A stretch of 64,000 nt of DNA from a virus: the IMG/VR virus record IMGVR_UViG_3300033991_000123, positions 1-64,000 of that record. One strand, written 5' to 3'. Of this stretch, positions 15,565-24,370 are shown piece after piece. The position numbers and the translations under genes were made by a program. How positions within the stretch are numbered: the stretch's first letter is position 1; every line of letters starts with the position of its first letter. The notes beneath the pieces are model-generated. The model saw only the letters and a list, made by a program, of their open reading frames with translations, was not told the DNA's origin and did no database searches.

Positions 15565-17696
15565 TGGGCCGCAAAAACTATCTCCCTGGATCAAATGAAT
15601 CCGATCGGAAAATGATCGAATTCAATCAAAATTCATTTGCCAGCGGTTTGATCCAGGATTTCCCCGCCTCACAAATCCCCGATAATGCAATTGCGGAAGG
15701 TAAAAACGTAGTAGTTTATCCGAAAGAAATCCAGGGGCGGCTTGGAACCACGCTGTATTCTACGGTTGAATTACCTCCCCTTACCGGCAAAACCGGATTG
15801 GTTGCAATTAAAACCGGTTACATCATAACGTGTACGAGTAATATTTTTACCGACGATGACGTAGGCAATTACTGGGTGTGGCCCGGCACCGAAACAACCC
15901 ATGAAGAAATCATTCGCTATATAAACGGCACGCATGTCGAAGTCGCGACTAGTGGCGACCGCGTTTTGACTACCGGTTGTTATATGCGCGGCAAGGTAAA
16001 TTTATGGAAATTTCATTCCGTTCAAAATGTATGGTTATTTTTGCTCGGTACCGAATTTTGGATTGCCGATCGCGATATCACCTCATTTACGCTGGTGCCC
16101 GTTATTTCCCTTGGTTATACGCCGTTTAGTAGTGTAAGTCAAGCCGAAGAGTTTGATAATCAATCATGGATAGTATTTAATAGCGCGGGTCATTGGCACA
16201 TAACGTTTTATCAAAACATGTGGCTGGCGTGGAAGAGAAACATTCCAATTCCAAATATCTATATTCCGGAGATTACCGGCAGCGGGTCGTATGAATATGG
16301 GTATATTTATTCGGTTGCACGGCTTACGGAAATGGGTATTTTCATTGATCGTCTAACACCCTCAAAAATCGAACTTGAAACGGGGACGAATACCTGGAAC
16401 GATAAATACGAGGATTGGAGCGATATAAACGTTTCAGCGCCAATCTCCGCCAGTTCCGGTCAGGTAATCGGGCCGTTATTTCTTCCGATAATCAGTGGCC
16501 CGGATGATATCGAATATCAACATCACCTAACACATTATCCAATTTATCGTACATGCGACAAAATTAATAAATACCAATCGGGACAATATGAAGCGGTTTT
16601 AAATAACCCGCAACGGTTTGTTTGGGCGAAGGATTTGCGCATTTGCGGGGCGATGTTTGCCCGTAAATATAACGGCCATATCTTATGCCGGTACGGGCAA
16701 TTCGAAGAGGCGGATATCGGCAGCGTTGTGCAGTGGGAAAACGGCGATCGTGATACTATAATAGATTACATCGCGCCGGATGACGTGGTTATCGATCATG
16801 TAATGTATTACGATATCGATACCGACTATATGGCCTGCGCAATTGGAAATGGTCAGGTTGTTCGGGCATCGCAAAGCGGCACGACGGTAACGCGCACGCA
16901 CGGGAATACCTTTAGCGCGAACGATGTGGGCGAAACGATTACGTGGTCTACCGGATACCGATCGTATATAGCTGCATACATTTCCGCTAACGAGGTGACG
17001 GTATACGACGATAACGATCGCGTATCGCAGGGGTGTACATTTCGGCCTACTCACCGTCATTATTATGATATTGTGGATGATGATACGCTGAAAGCGCGAA
17101 TTCGTGATTTATCGTGCCGCAACAGGTTTTTGCAGCCTATGCCTGAAGTAAATGACGGTATTGTCGTACCGGGGTTTGTAATTACTGCACGGCGTGGCGA
17201 AAAAGACGTTTATTATTGTGCGTGGGAAAATTATCATGAATATTTGGCAAGTTTTTATAATCCTGCCTACCAGTTAAGTTCGGCTATTAAAGACCCGATT
17301 CAAAAACTGTTAAAACATCCGAATCGATTTACGGCGTTGTGCCAGAACAACAAAACATGGTTTGGACCAATAAATCTTTCCGAAGAGGTTGTTCTGGAAG
17401 AAGTAAACGTTATCGTGCCGCTATTGAGCGGTATCGATGTCCTGGACGCTGCCGTGGGATGTTTTGATTTTGGTTCAATACAGGAAATTGATAACGGAAT
17501 GTATGTAATGCTTACTTCGGAACCGAGTGGCGTTGGATTGCGGCGTTTTAATGGCATGAGTTTTGGTCCGAACGAATTGGAGATTCCTAAATTCGGACAT
17601 ACCACGATTCAAACGTTATTGGAAAAGTTGCAGAAGGCTACCGCCTCAATCTACGATGCCATTGCGGGGTATATCGTGTGGGGAAGGGATAAGTAA
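15564..17696 (+). CDS. Tail nozzle/stabilisation protein-like, 710 aa
   Basis: After a 16-residue lead the protein reads MIEFNQNSFASGLIQDFPASQIPDNA.. then NVVVYPKEIQGRLG, the characteristic start of podoviral tail-tube/nozzle proteins (P22 gp10-like beta-propeller family: N...GL, ipdna, N.....G...RrG). Beta-rich throughout. Met17 (15612) is an alternative start. It would form the hexameric tail nozzle below the adaptor. Coupled by TAATG overlaps at both ends. Confidence 0.7.
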   Translation: MGRKNYLPGSNESDRKMIEFNQNSFASGLIQDFPASQIPDNAIAEGKNVVVYPKEIQGRLGTTLYSTVELPPLTGKTGLVAIKTGYIITCTSNIFTDDDVGNYWVWPGTETTHEEIIRYINGTHVEVATSGDRVLTTGCYMRGKVNLWKFHSVQNVWLFLLGTEFWIADRDITSFTLVPVISLGYTPFSSVSQAEEFDNQSWIVFNSAGHWHITFYQNMWLAWKRNIPIPNIYIPEITGSGSYEYGYIYSVARLTEMGIFIDRLTPSKIELETGTNTWNDKYEDWSDINVSAPISASSGQVIGPLFLPIISGPDDIEYQHHLTHYPIYRTCDKINKYQSGQYEAVLNNPQRFVWAKDLRICGAMFARKYNGHILCRYGQFEEADIGSVVQWENGDRDTIIDYIAPDDVVIDHVMYYDIDTDYMACAIGNGQVVRASQSGTTVTRTHGNTFSANDVGETITWSTGYRSYIAAYISANEVTVYDDNDRVSQGCTFRPTHRHYYDIVDDDTLKARIRDLSCRNRFLQPMPEVNDGIVVPGFVITARRGEKDVYYCAWENYHEYLASFYNPAYQLSSAIKDPIQKLLKHPNRFTALCQNNKTWFGPINLSEEVVLEEVNVIVPLLSGIDVLDAAVGCFDFGSIQEIDNGMYVMLTSEPSGVGLRRFNGMSFGPNELEIPKFGHTTIQTLLEKLQKATASIYDAIAGYIVWGRDK

Positions 17697-19150
17697 TGCA
17701 ATACATACAATCCGTACTATGGGAATTTGGTGATGGCCGTACCAGTACGGAGCTTAATCCTGTACACACGTATGCAATGCCAGGGCGGTACAAATGGTGG
17801 TTAATCGTTACCGATCTTTTCGGCAATACAATAATTACGTTTGGACTAATTCGCGTTTATGATTGGGATTATTCCGCAGCCGATTCCCTGCATGTCGCCG
17901 ATACGGATAAGTGCTATCGTTTTGCGATGGCCCCTAATCAGGGGGTTGGCGCGGCAGTATGGCATGGGGATCAATGGCTATGGCCGACGGCGTACACCGG
18001 TACGTGTAAGGGGTTTGACGCGGGCGGAAATACGCTGAGCTTGGTTTTGAATAATGGCAATGGCCGGTTTTATCGAATTGGTGTAAAGGATGTTTGGCAG
18101 GATCGGGTAGGCGCGTATGGCGGCAGCGATATCCCATGCTCCTTTAAATTAAAGGAACATGTCGCGCCTCCGGGTGAGTATCAGGAAATCGAGCATATCG
18201 AATCCCATATACACATGCGCCCCTTTTGGGAGAAAAATCGATCCGAATCCGGTTTTACTTCAGAAGGGTTTTTGTCGAATTACGCGCTTGGTTTGCAGAT
18301 GTATGAAAATGGCGAACCGACAACGCCAAGCGCGAAGCTGCAACAAGTACCCCGGTATGGCGATTATGTTATGCGTGAGCGCGTGGAGGCTCGCCGCCTA
18401 CAACTCGAGGTGTTGATAGACGTTTCTTCGTGGCGTTGCATCATGGCGCAGCAGCGCATGGTTGGTATTGATAAGGCAGCGGGACCGGATTTTGATTATC
18501 CAAGCGAAACAAATTGGCAATATGAATTTCGTACGCCGGATTTGTGGTTATCGCGTGATAGTGCCCGCCCCACGCTGAACAGGGCAACCGGTAGCAATTT
18601 TAGCGGCACCCATGACGTTTTTGGAATCGGACCGGACGGGTATTCGAATACGGCATTAAATTTTGCTGTTGGGCAAGGGCTATTTGCCACGGGATGCGCG
18701 TTGCTTGCGAGTGATTTTACCCTCAGTTTGTGGGTTGGCAATATCGGGCCAACGCCAATTACCCTGTGGCGAATGGATGTCAGTGACGGCAATACATTGA
18801 CGATACGTTTAGTGTTAATCGGCGCAACGTATGCAATCCAATGGAACGACGGAACAACCGGCGACACGCGGACGCTTTCGTGGAATGGCGTCGGATGGGT
18901 GCATATCGCGGTAGAGCGTAATGGGGTGACGTTACGGGTATTTGAAAATGGAGTGCAGCTTAGCGCTACGCCTATGATTGACGCGACGCTTGGGTATGGC
19001 GGCACCGTTTATTTCGCTGAAAACTCAATTTGCACGATATTTGACGTGAGGCGCGTTGCTCGAGCGATAAGCGCGGCGGCGCTCGCATATTATTATGACG
19101 ATGTTGTAAACAATAACGGCAACGGCGGCCTGTTACCAATACGCCGATAG
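17696..19150 (+). CDS. PKD plus LamG-like virion adhesin, 484 aa
   Basis: Residues about 4-55 form a PKD domain: WEFGDGRTSTELNPVHTY then MPGRYKWWLIVTD. The C-terminal 190 residues (ALNFAVGQGLF, FTLSLWVGN, WVHIAVERNGVTLRVFENGVQL, YFAENSICTIFDVRRVAR) fit a LamG/concanavalin-A-like jelly roll that binds glycans. PKD and LamG modules occur in surface-binding and carbohydrate-active proteins. Its place among tail genes makes it a virion decoration or receptor-binding candidate. Confidence 0.75.
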   Translation: MQYIQSVLWEFGDGRTSTELNPVHTYAMPGRYKWWLIVTDLFGNTIITFGLIRVYDWDYSAADSLHVADTDKCYRFAMAPNQGVGAAVWHGDQWLWPTAYTGTCKGFDAGGNTLSLVLNNGNGRFYRIGVKDVWQDRVGAYGGSDIPCSFKLKEHVAPPGEYQEIEHIESHIHMRPFWEKNRSESGFTSEGFLSNYALGLQMYENGEPTTPSAKLQQVPRYGDYVMRERVEARRLQLEVLIDVSSWRCIMAQQRMVGIDKAAGPDFDYPSETNWQYEFRTPDLWLSRDSARPTLNRATGSNFSGTHDVFGIGPDGYSNTALNFAVGQGLFATGCALLASDFTLSLWVGNIGPTPITLWRMDVSDGNTLTIRLVLIGATYAIQWNDGTTGDTRTLSWNGVGWVHIAVERNGVTLRVFENGVQLSATPMIDATLGYGGTVYFAENSICTIFDVRRVARAISAAALAYYYDDVVNNNGNGGLLPIRR

Positions 19151-19158
19151 GAGGATGT

Positions 19159-20070
19159 ATGCCTGTTTTTGAAAGAACGGTTAATTTTTTTACCGCACTT
19201 GGCATTGAAGGTATTCAGGCTGTCGAATACAATAAAAACATGTATGCGTTCGGCGGATTTAATGGAGCGGTATATAGCGGAGCTACATTTTTTTCACCGA
19301 ACGGCCAAGATGTAAGTGTAGTCAACGCAAATAACGATGCCACTTCATTTACCGCCCGCGCCCATCATCGCGGTGTAGTTCATGATGGAAGAATCGCGCT
19401 TGTGGGTGGCTACAACGGAGTGGCGGCGTTTTCCGATGTGTGGCTGTACGACAACGGATGGACGCGGGTATGCACCAATTTTGGAAGGGCATTATTCGGG
19501 CATGCGTTATACTCATACGACAATCGGCTTTTCGTGGTCGGCGGAACCGATGGCACGAATGAATATGGCGAATGTTGGGCGTCGTATGACGGTACGAATT
19601 GGCGGCAACTCGTGTCGGGATATTCTCTTTTACAGCGGGCGTTTGCCGGATATTGCGTATACGACAATAAAATGTGGTTAATCGGAGGGTGGGACGGAGC
19701 GGCGGCGATTAGTGACTGCTATTGCTCCGTCAACGGTATCACCTGGGAACGGCAGGAGCTTCCCGCAGATTTTCCCGCGCTTTTGGGTCATACGGTTACG
19801 GTTTTCGATAATAAAATGGTATTGATTGGCGGCGGCACCGCGTATTCGCAACGCGCAATTAGCGGTGTCGGCGGCAATTTGTGGTATTCGTTCCATGGTG
19901 CCGAATGGATCAGGGGCGCGGATGATTTGGAGTTTTCACGGGCGTTTCATGCCGCATTCGCGTATACCGATAAACAGCGTCTTGTTGTTTCGTGCGGAAC
20001 CGACGGGACTAATCGGTATGCCGATATCTGGCAAACTCGAGGTTGTGAATTTTTAACTAGGGCGTGGTAA
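19159..20070 (+). CDS. Kelch-repeat beta-propeller protein, 303 aa
   Basis: About six kelch-type blades are visible by the recurring GG doublet followed by W/Y: YAFGGFNG, ALVGGYNGVAAFSDVWLYD, FVVGGTDGTNEYGECW, WLIGGWDGAAAISDCY, VLIGGGTAYSQRAIS and VVSCGTDGTNRYADIW. Length suits a single propeller. Kelch proteins mediate protein or glycan binding; in this context a fibre head or host-surface ligand is likely. GGAGG precedes ATG 19159. Confidence 0.85.
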   Translation: MPVFERTVNFFTALGIEGIQAVEYNKNMYAFGGFNGAVYSGATFFSPNGQDVSVVNANNDATSFTARAHHRGVVHDGRIALVGGYNGVAAFSDVWLYDNGWTRVCTNFGRALFGHALYSYDNRLFVVGGTDGTNEYGECWASYDGTNWRQLVSGYSLLQRAFAGYCVYDNKMWLIGGWDGAAAISDCYCSVNGITWERQELPADFPALLGHTVTVFDNKMVLIGGGTAYSQRAISGVGGNLWYSFHGAEWIRGADDLEFSRAFHAAFAYTDKQRLVVSCGTDGTNRYADIWQTRGCEFLTRAW

Positions 20071-20243
20071 TGCAAAATATTCCGTTATCGTTTGATCCAT
20101 CGAGCAAGGATCAAGCGCGGATTAACCGGGAATTAACGGAGGTTATCCGTCAGTTGTGGAAGCGAATGGTTTCGGTCGAAAAGCAATTAGGTGAAGCTAT
20201 CGCAACTATTAAGAAATTAAATATTACGAAAGAGGACCGCTAA
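20070..20243 (+). CDS. Small coiled-coil protein, 57 aa
   Basis: Starts at ATG 20070 overlapping the kelch stop (TAATG) and runs to TAA 20241-20243. The middle is a continuous amphipathic helix (ELTEVIRQLWKRMVSVEKQL, then GEAIATIKKL), likely an oligomeric coiled coil, perhaps a tail-fibre connector. AGGAGG of the next gene follows the stop directly. Confidence 0.7.
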   Translation: MQNIPLSFDPSSKDQARINRELTEVIRQLWKRMVSVEKQLGEAIATIKKLNITKEDR

Positions 20244-20253
20244 AGGAGGCTTT

Positions 20254-20589
20254 ATGGGTGGATTGAATGCCGAATTTCCGTCACAGGTAAAAATTCGCAT
20301 TGAGGATAAGTGGCTGGATGACTACAGGGATGTTGATAACGCTTGTGTAGATGTGCGCGATCTGGATTCAACGAATGTCGGCAGGCGAATGAGGCCGCGC
20401 GGAATTTTAATCGGATTGAACCGGGTCGATGCGACGGCGACCACCGCGACGGTTAAGGGTGTTCTGTGGGATGAGAATAAGGCGCAGGCGGACACTTTTA
20501 CGCTGGCGATCGGTGTCGTTCATCCGCTGGCATTTAGATTCATTTATGCAAACGGCACAACCGGACGTTGGATTAAGGTGCTTGGTTAA
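20254..20589 (+). CDS. Hypothetical virion-operon protein, 111 aa
   Basis: GGAGG lies 7 nt before ATG 20254. Beta-rich, no cysteine besides one near residue 30, with a well-mixed composition (KIRIEDKWLDDYRDVDN; GILIGLNRVDATATTATVKG). It sits between the coiled-coil gene and the ejection-protein block, suggesting a minor structural component. Family not recognised. Confidence 0.65.
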   Translation: MGGLNAEFPSQVKIRIEDKWLDDYRDVDNACVDVRDLDSTNVGRRMRPRGILIGLNRVDATATTATVKGVLWDENKAQADTFTLAIGVVHPLAFRFIYANGTTGRWIKVLG

Positions 20590-20606
20590 TTAATAGAGGA
20601 TACACT

Positions 20607-22688
20607 ATGAATACAGTTAGTCCGCTAAAGGCATTTGTCGATAAAATGCGGCAAAAAAACACGGTTCCGGTAAATGGCGCAATGCCAAAAAACCTGTATG
20701 CCACGCCGATTTATTCGCGGTATGTTGGCAATACGGGGATGGGGAATGACGGTGCCGTGCAGCCCCAAAATCCGGCCGCGATGATGAATACCGCCCAGGG
20801 GCCGCGCGTGTTGCATGAAGGTGAAGATCTTTATCAACAGCAATCCGGCGCGGTAAACGTTGTGCCAGCGGAAGCCTCCATAACGCCCGTTAATGGTGCC
20901 ATGGCCCGTGCCGTCAGTGGTTTGCCTGGATACGCTATGGGGGGGACGGGGATTCTTCCTGTACCGAGGGCGCTGAAGGGACCACCTTCAATTACCGCTC
21001 CAAAACCAGCGGAACAGCCGTTGCAATTTGCGCCTACCGGAGGCACTCCGCCGCAAGTGACAAAACCGCAACCGACGGATACGCCACTACAATTTGCCCC
21101 ACCTTCATCGGGGATTACAAAGCCGACGCCGACGTATGAGCCGTTGCAACTTGCGCCAACTACCGGACTAGAGCCGGTATCTACTCCCCCGCAAGTGAAA
21201 AAGGAAGAGCCGCCAATAGAGGCGCTGCAATTTGCGCCAACTACGCAAACTGCGCAGCCGTCACCGTACGAACAATATGGCACGGCACTTGGGAAATTGA
21301 GCGGTTATATGGAAGGCGGTTCTCCGGCGTTGAAGGCCATTCAGGATAAATATTTATCTGACCTCAAGGCCACACAAGGGGTATCGCAGCGGATGACCGG
21401 GTTTGAATCGGCACAATCAGGAGCCGCCCCGGAAGTGGCAGCGGCGCGGCAGGCTATGGGCCGGGCGGTATCGGGTGCGCAATTATCCGAAGCGGAATCA
21501 CAAATGGCTGCGAACGAAATGCAGCAGATGGAACAAGCGGCGAAGGATGTTGCGTCTATTGGTTTGGCGGGCGCTCAGTATGAAACCGGCAAGGAGCAAT
21601 GGGAAAAAACGTTTGGGCAGACACAGCAGCAAATTGATTATACGCAAGGAATGGAAACAATAAAAACATTGATGGCCGCTGATCCAGGGATGGGACCGGA
21701 AACCATTAAATCGATAAACGATATTGCCAAAAAGTTTGGATTTACGTTTGATGCAAAATCTTTAACTACCGCCGGAAATTCCACAAAGTTTGCAATCGGA
21801 ATGGATCTTATAACCAAGGGTGTTGCGTCCGGCATGACGGCGGCGGAAATTAAAGGCTCTCTGACCGCAATGGGGGTATTGGATGTGATGGAAGCCGCGT
21901 TTCCTAACGGCGGTATTGACGCGATGGTTGGAAAAATGTCAACCAATGCAATAGATAAAGAGTGGGCTGATATTGAATCATCTCAAATGTTTAAAGGGTT
22001 AAGTGATACCGTGCAAAAACAATATAAAACCGTATGGACCGTAATGAAGCTCGGTGGCGGCACGGATTTAATTTCAATTGACGAAAACGGCAATATTGTA
22101 TTTCATCTTGATAAATTGCCGGGCAACAAATCGGGAGAAACGTTACCTCCGGAACAAGGGCCGGGTTCCGCCGTAGGCGACCTATATATTGGTTCGGATG
22201 GTAAGATTTATAAAAACGAAGGTAAGGGCAAAAAAGGTGGTTTAATTGATCCGGCAGGGTTGACCAAAAAAGACCTTGTTGGAAAAACCTCCGATGACCC
22301 TGTAGTGCAAAATGTCATGAAGAATATGGATTTGACATCTAATCCAAAATCGCTATGGGGTACCGGGGATGCAATCATGGGAACCGGGAAGCTCATAAAG
22401 ATAAAAGACCCGGCCGACCCTACCAAGGAAATACTGGTTACGTATGATAGTAATTACAGCAAAAAAACAGGTAAAAGTTTAAAGGACATTTCCCTTTGGG
22501 ATGCTGCCAAGGGGGCTGTCAAGGGTGCTGTCAAGGGGGCGATTGCAGGTGGTCCGAGTGGGGGCGCGGCCGGAGCAATTGGTGGTGGATTGGGTGGGGT
22601 GTATAATACCATAAAAGAGCCTGGTAGCGTAGGCGTAATGGTCTTTACAACACTTGATGGTCGCAAAATAGAAATTGAAGCTGGATAG
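20607..22688 (+). CDS. Probable ejection protein with PLQFAP repeats, 693 aa
   Basis: First of four large genes in the position of internal virion (ejection) proteins. Residues about 120-215 hold four copies of a P-L-Q-[FL]-A-P unit in Pro/Thr-rich linkers spaced about 24-27 residues. A long helical region follows, and the C-terminal end carries a glycine zipper (KGAVKGAIAGGPSGGAAGAI) that could insert in membranes. P22 gp7/gp16/gp20 and T7 gp14-16 are analogous by position; sequence homology is not visible. Confidence 0.6.
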   Translation: MNTVSPLKAFVDKMRQKNTVPVNGAMPKNLYATPIYSRYVGNTGMGNDGAVQPQNPAAMMNTAQGPRVLHEGEDLYQQQSGAVNVVPAEASITPVNGAMARAVSGLPGYAMGGTGILPVPRALKGPPSITAPKPAEQPLQFAPTGGTPPQVTKPQPTDTPLQFAPPSSGITKPTPTYEPLQLAPTTGLEPVSTPPQVKKEEPPIEALQFAPTTQTAQPSPYEQYGTALGKLSGYMEGGSPALKAIQDKYLSDLKATQGVSQRMTGFESAQSGAAPEVAAARQAMGRAVSGAQLSEAESQMAANEMQQMEQAAKDVASIGLAGAQYETGKEQWEKTFGQTQQQIDYTQGMETIKTLMAADPGMGPETIKSINDIAKKFGFTFDAKSLTTAGNSTKFAIGMDLITKGVASGMTAAEIKGSLTAMGVLDVMEAAFPNGGIDAMVGKMSTNAIDKEWADIESSQMFKGLSDTVQKQYKTVWTVMKLGGGTDLISIDENGNIVFHLDKLPGNKSGETLPPEQGPGSAVGDLYIGSDGKIYKNEGKGKKGGLIDPAGLTKKDLVGKTSDDPVVQNVMKNMDLTSNPKSLWGTGDAIMGTGKLIKIKDPADPTKEILVTYDSNYSKKTGKSLKDISLWDAAKGAVKGAVKGAIAGGPSGGAAGAIGGGLGGVYNTIKEPGSVGVMVFTTLDGRKIEIEAG

Positions 22689-22698
22689 GAGTATTATT

Positions 22699-23031
22699 AT
22701 GGGAGTAGAAACAGCGGCATTAATGGGCGGTAATATTTTGGGGTCGTTAATCGAAGGTGGGGTAAATCTTTACATTTTCGAACAGCAGAAAAAAATGGCG
22801 GGGGAGCAGAATCGGATGCTGGGCCGTCAGTACGAACAGGAGCGCACAGACAGGCTGGCAAGTGAACGCTGGCAACAGAATTTTGCGAAGGACCAGCAGG
22901 CATTTACCGAGCATCAACAGAATTTAGCTAACATGCGTTCCTGGGCGAAAGATTTCGAAAACACAGTCAACCGGAACCAGGAATTGAAAAATAATCTGGT
23001 TGCAATTTGGAATAAATCGAGGAGTGGGTAA
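22699..23031 (+). CDS. Small internal virion protein, gp14-like, 110 aa
   Basis: I chose ATG 22699 (AGGA 8 nt upstream) instead of 22675. An N-terminal hydrophobic, Gly-rich stretch (AALMGGNILGSLIEGGVNLYIF) is followed by Gln-rich helix (EQQKKMAGEQNRMLGRQYEQ). This layout, short hydrophobic head and Gln/Ala coiled coil, is common to podoviral internal proteins such as T7 gp14. It likely joins the trans-envelope channel. Confidence 0.6.
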   Translation: MGVETAALMGGNILGSLIEGGVNLYIFEQQKKMAGEQNRMLGRQYEQERTDRLASERWQQNFAKDQQAFTEHQQNLANMRSWAKDFENTVNRNQELKNNLVAIWNKSRSG

Positions 23032-23032
23032 T

Positions 23033-24349
23033 ATGCCGCAGCAAATCGTACAGGTTGATTATTCTCCGTTGCAGGCCGCTGGCCGGGCTTTTGGGCAAAT
23101 TCCCGGACAAATCGCGTCGGGCATCGCGCAATATGAAAAGTCGGGCAAAATAAATGCCCGCAATCAACAGTTGTATAACGAGGCGGTTAATTTCTTTAAT
23201 CGTGCCGGTGTTGATTATGACCCGGAATCGTTGCGGCCACAACCCGGAGAAGAAAATTACGAGGAACGGGCGAAAAAAGCTACTGTTCCCGTGGTGGGGC
23301 AATTGGCCGCGCGAGGGGTTGATGTAAAAGCGCTTGTTGATAAACTCAAAGCGCCTACTATCGCGTGGGATCAAATCGATTTGCTTCTGAAAACTCAGGC
23401 GGGACAAAAACGGCAGGAAGCGATTACGACGGCCACGGGCGCGGCACTGGGGCCGGGCCGAGCCATGAGTGAAGCGGAAGTTGGAGCCATGGGCATTTCA
23501 AAATTACCGGCGGAACAGTATGCGGCAATGCTTACTGAACCGGCAACTTTTGGCCGCGTGTTTGGCCGTCCCGCCCCTAAAACCGAGTCTGAATTTTACG
23601 GTCGCGCAGCCGAGGAATTTGGAAAATTACCCGACGTTTCAGCGGAAGATATCGCGGCGAATCCTTCGTTTGCCTTGGCGCAAAAACAATTTGGCGCGAG
23701 AACCGAAGAATCGAAATACGCTGCGGCGCAGGATGAAAAAACCCGGCAAATGCGCCTAAAGATGGCAATGGATATTTGGGATAAAGTCAAGGCAGGCAAT
23801 AAAGTTTATAAAGCCGGAACCCTGGTTGATAAGCCCGAGTTTTACGATATTTTCGAAAACCCCGAAGTGTATTCAGTTGAAACCGGTGTCGCCCCACGTG
23901 CTCCTGGTGGGCGTGGAACCGATAGGGATCGAATTCCGGCATCACTCGAACAGGCTAACAGGGCTGAAACGCAGCTTAATCAGTTGCGTAGCGGTCGCGA
24001 TATGCTCGGAAATAAAATCCCCTATAACGAAGATGAGTACCGCGCAAAACAGAATGAAGTTGCAATGTGGAAGTTGGCTGGCGATCTAGAGGTGAGAGAT
24101 AAAACGTTTGACGAAGCCTACACCATGGCAACCCGTGCGATTGATATAAATATGGTTATCGATGAAGCAAAGCCAAACGAACCGGTCGTTTATGATGAAA
24201 GTGGAAAAGTACAGGGGTTGAACTGGGCTAACGCAAAGGTCCGCCAAGGTTTAATTGCGGCCGTTTTGGCCGGTGGTACTGCTGCCGATGTTTTGTCAAC
24301 CATGCGTAAATTGCGAGGGTTGAATCCGCCGCGATTAGTTGCCCCTTAA
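23033..24349 (+). CDS. Probable ejection protein, 438 aa
   Basis: Starts at ATG 23033, 2 bp after the upstream stop, with GAGG upstream. The N-terminal segment (PLQAAGRAFGQIPGQIASGIAQYEKSG) is amphipathic; the rest is helical, charged and cysteine-free. Position between the gp14-like gene and the transglycosylase giant suggests the middle component of a three-protein ejection channel. No domain recognised. Confidence 0.55.
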   Translation: MPQQIVQVDYSPLQAAGRAFGQIPGQIASGIAQYEKSGKINARNQQLYNEAVNFFNRAGVDYDPESLRPQPGEENYEERAKKATVPVVGQLAARGVDVKALVDKLKAPTIAWDQIDLLLKTQAGQKRQEAITTATGAALGPGRAMSEAEVGAMGISKLPAEQYAAMLTEPATFGRVFGRPAPKTESEFYGRAAEEFGKLPDVSAEDIAANPSFALAQKQFGARTEESKYAAAQDEKTRQMRLKMAMDIWDKVKAGNKVYKAGTLVDKPEFYDIFENPEVYSVETGVAPRAPGGRGTDRDRIPASLEQANRAETQLNQLRSGRDMLGNKIPYNEDEYRAKQNEVAMWKLAGDLEVRDKTFDEAYTMATRAIDINMVIDEAKPNEPVVYDESGKVQGLNWANAKVRQGLIAAVLAGGTAADVLSTMRKLRGLNPPRLVAP

Positions 24350-24370
24350 ACCCAGGCGATAAAAATAATT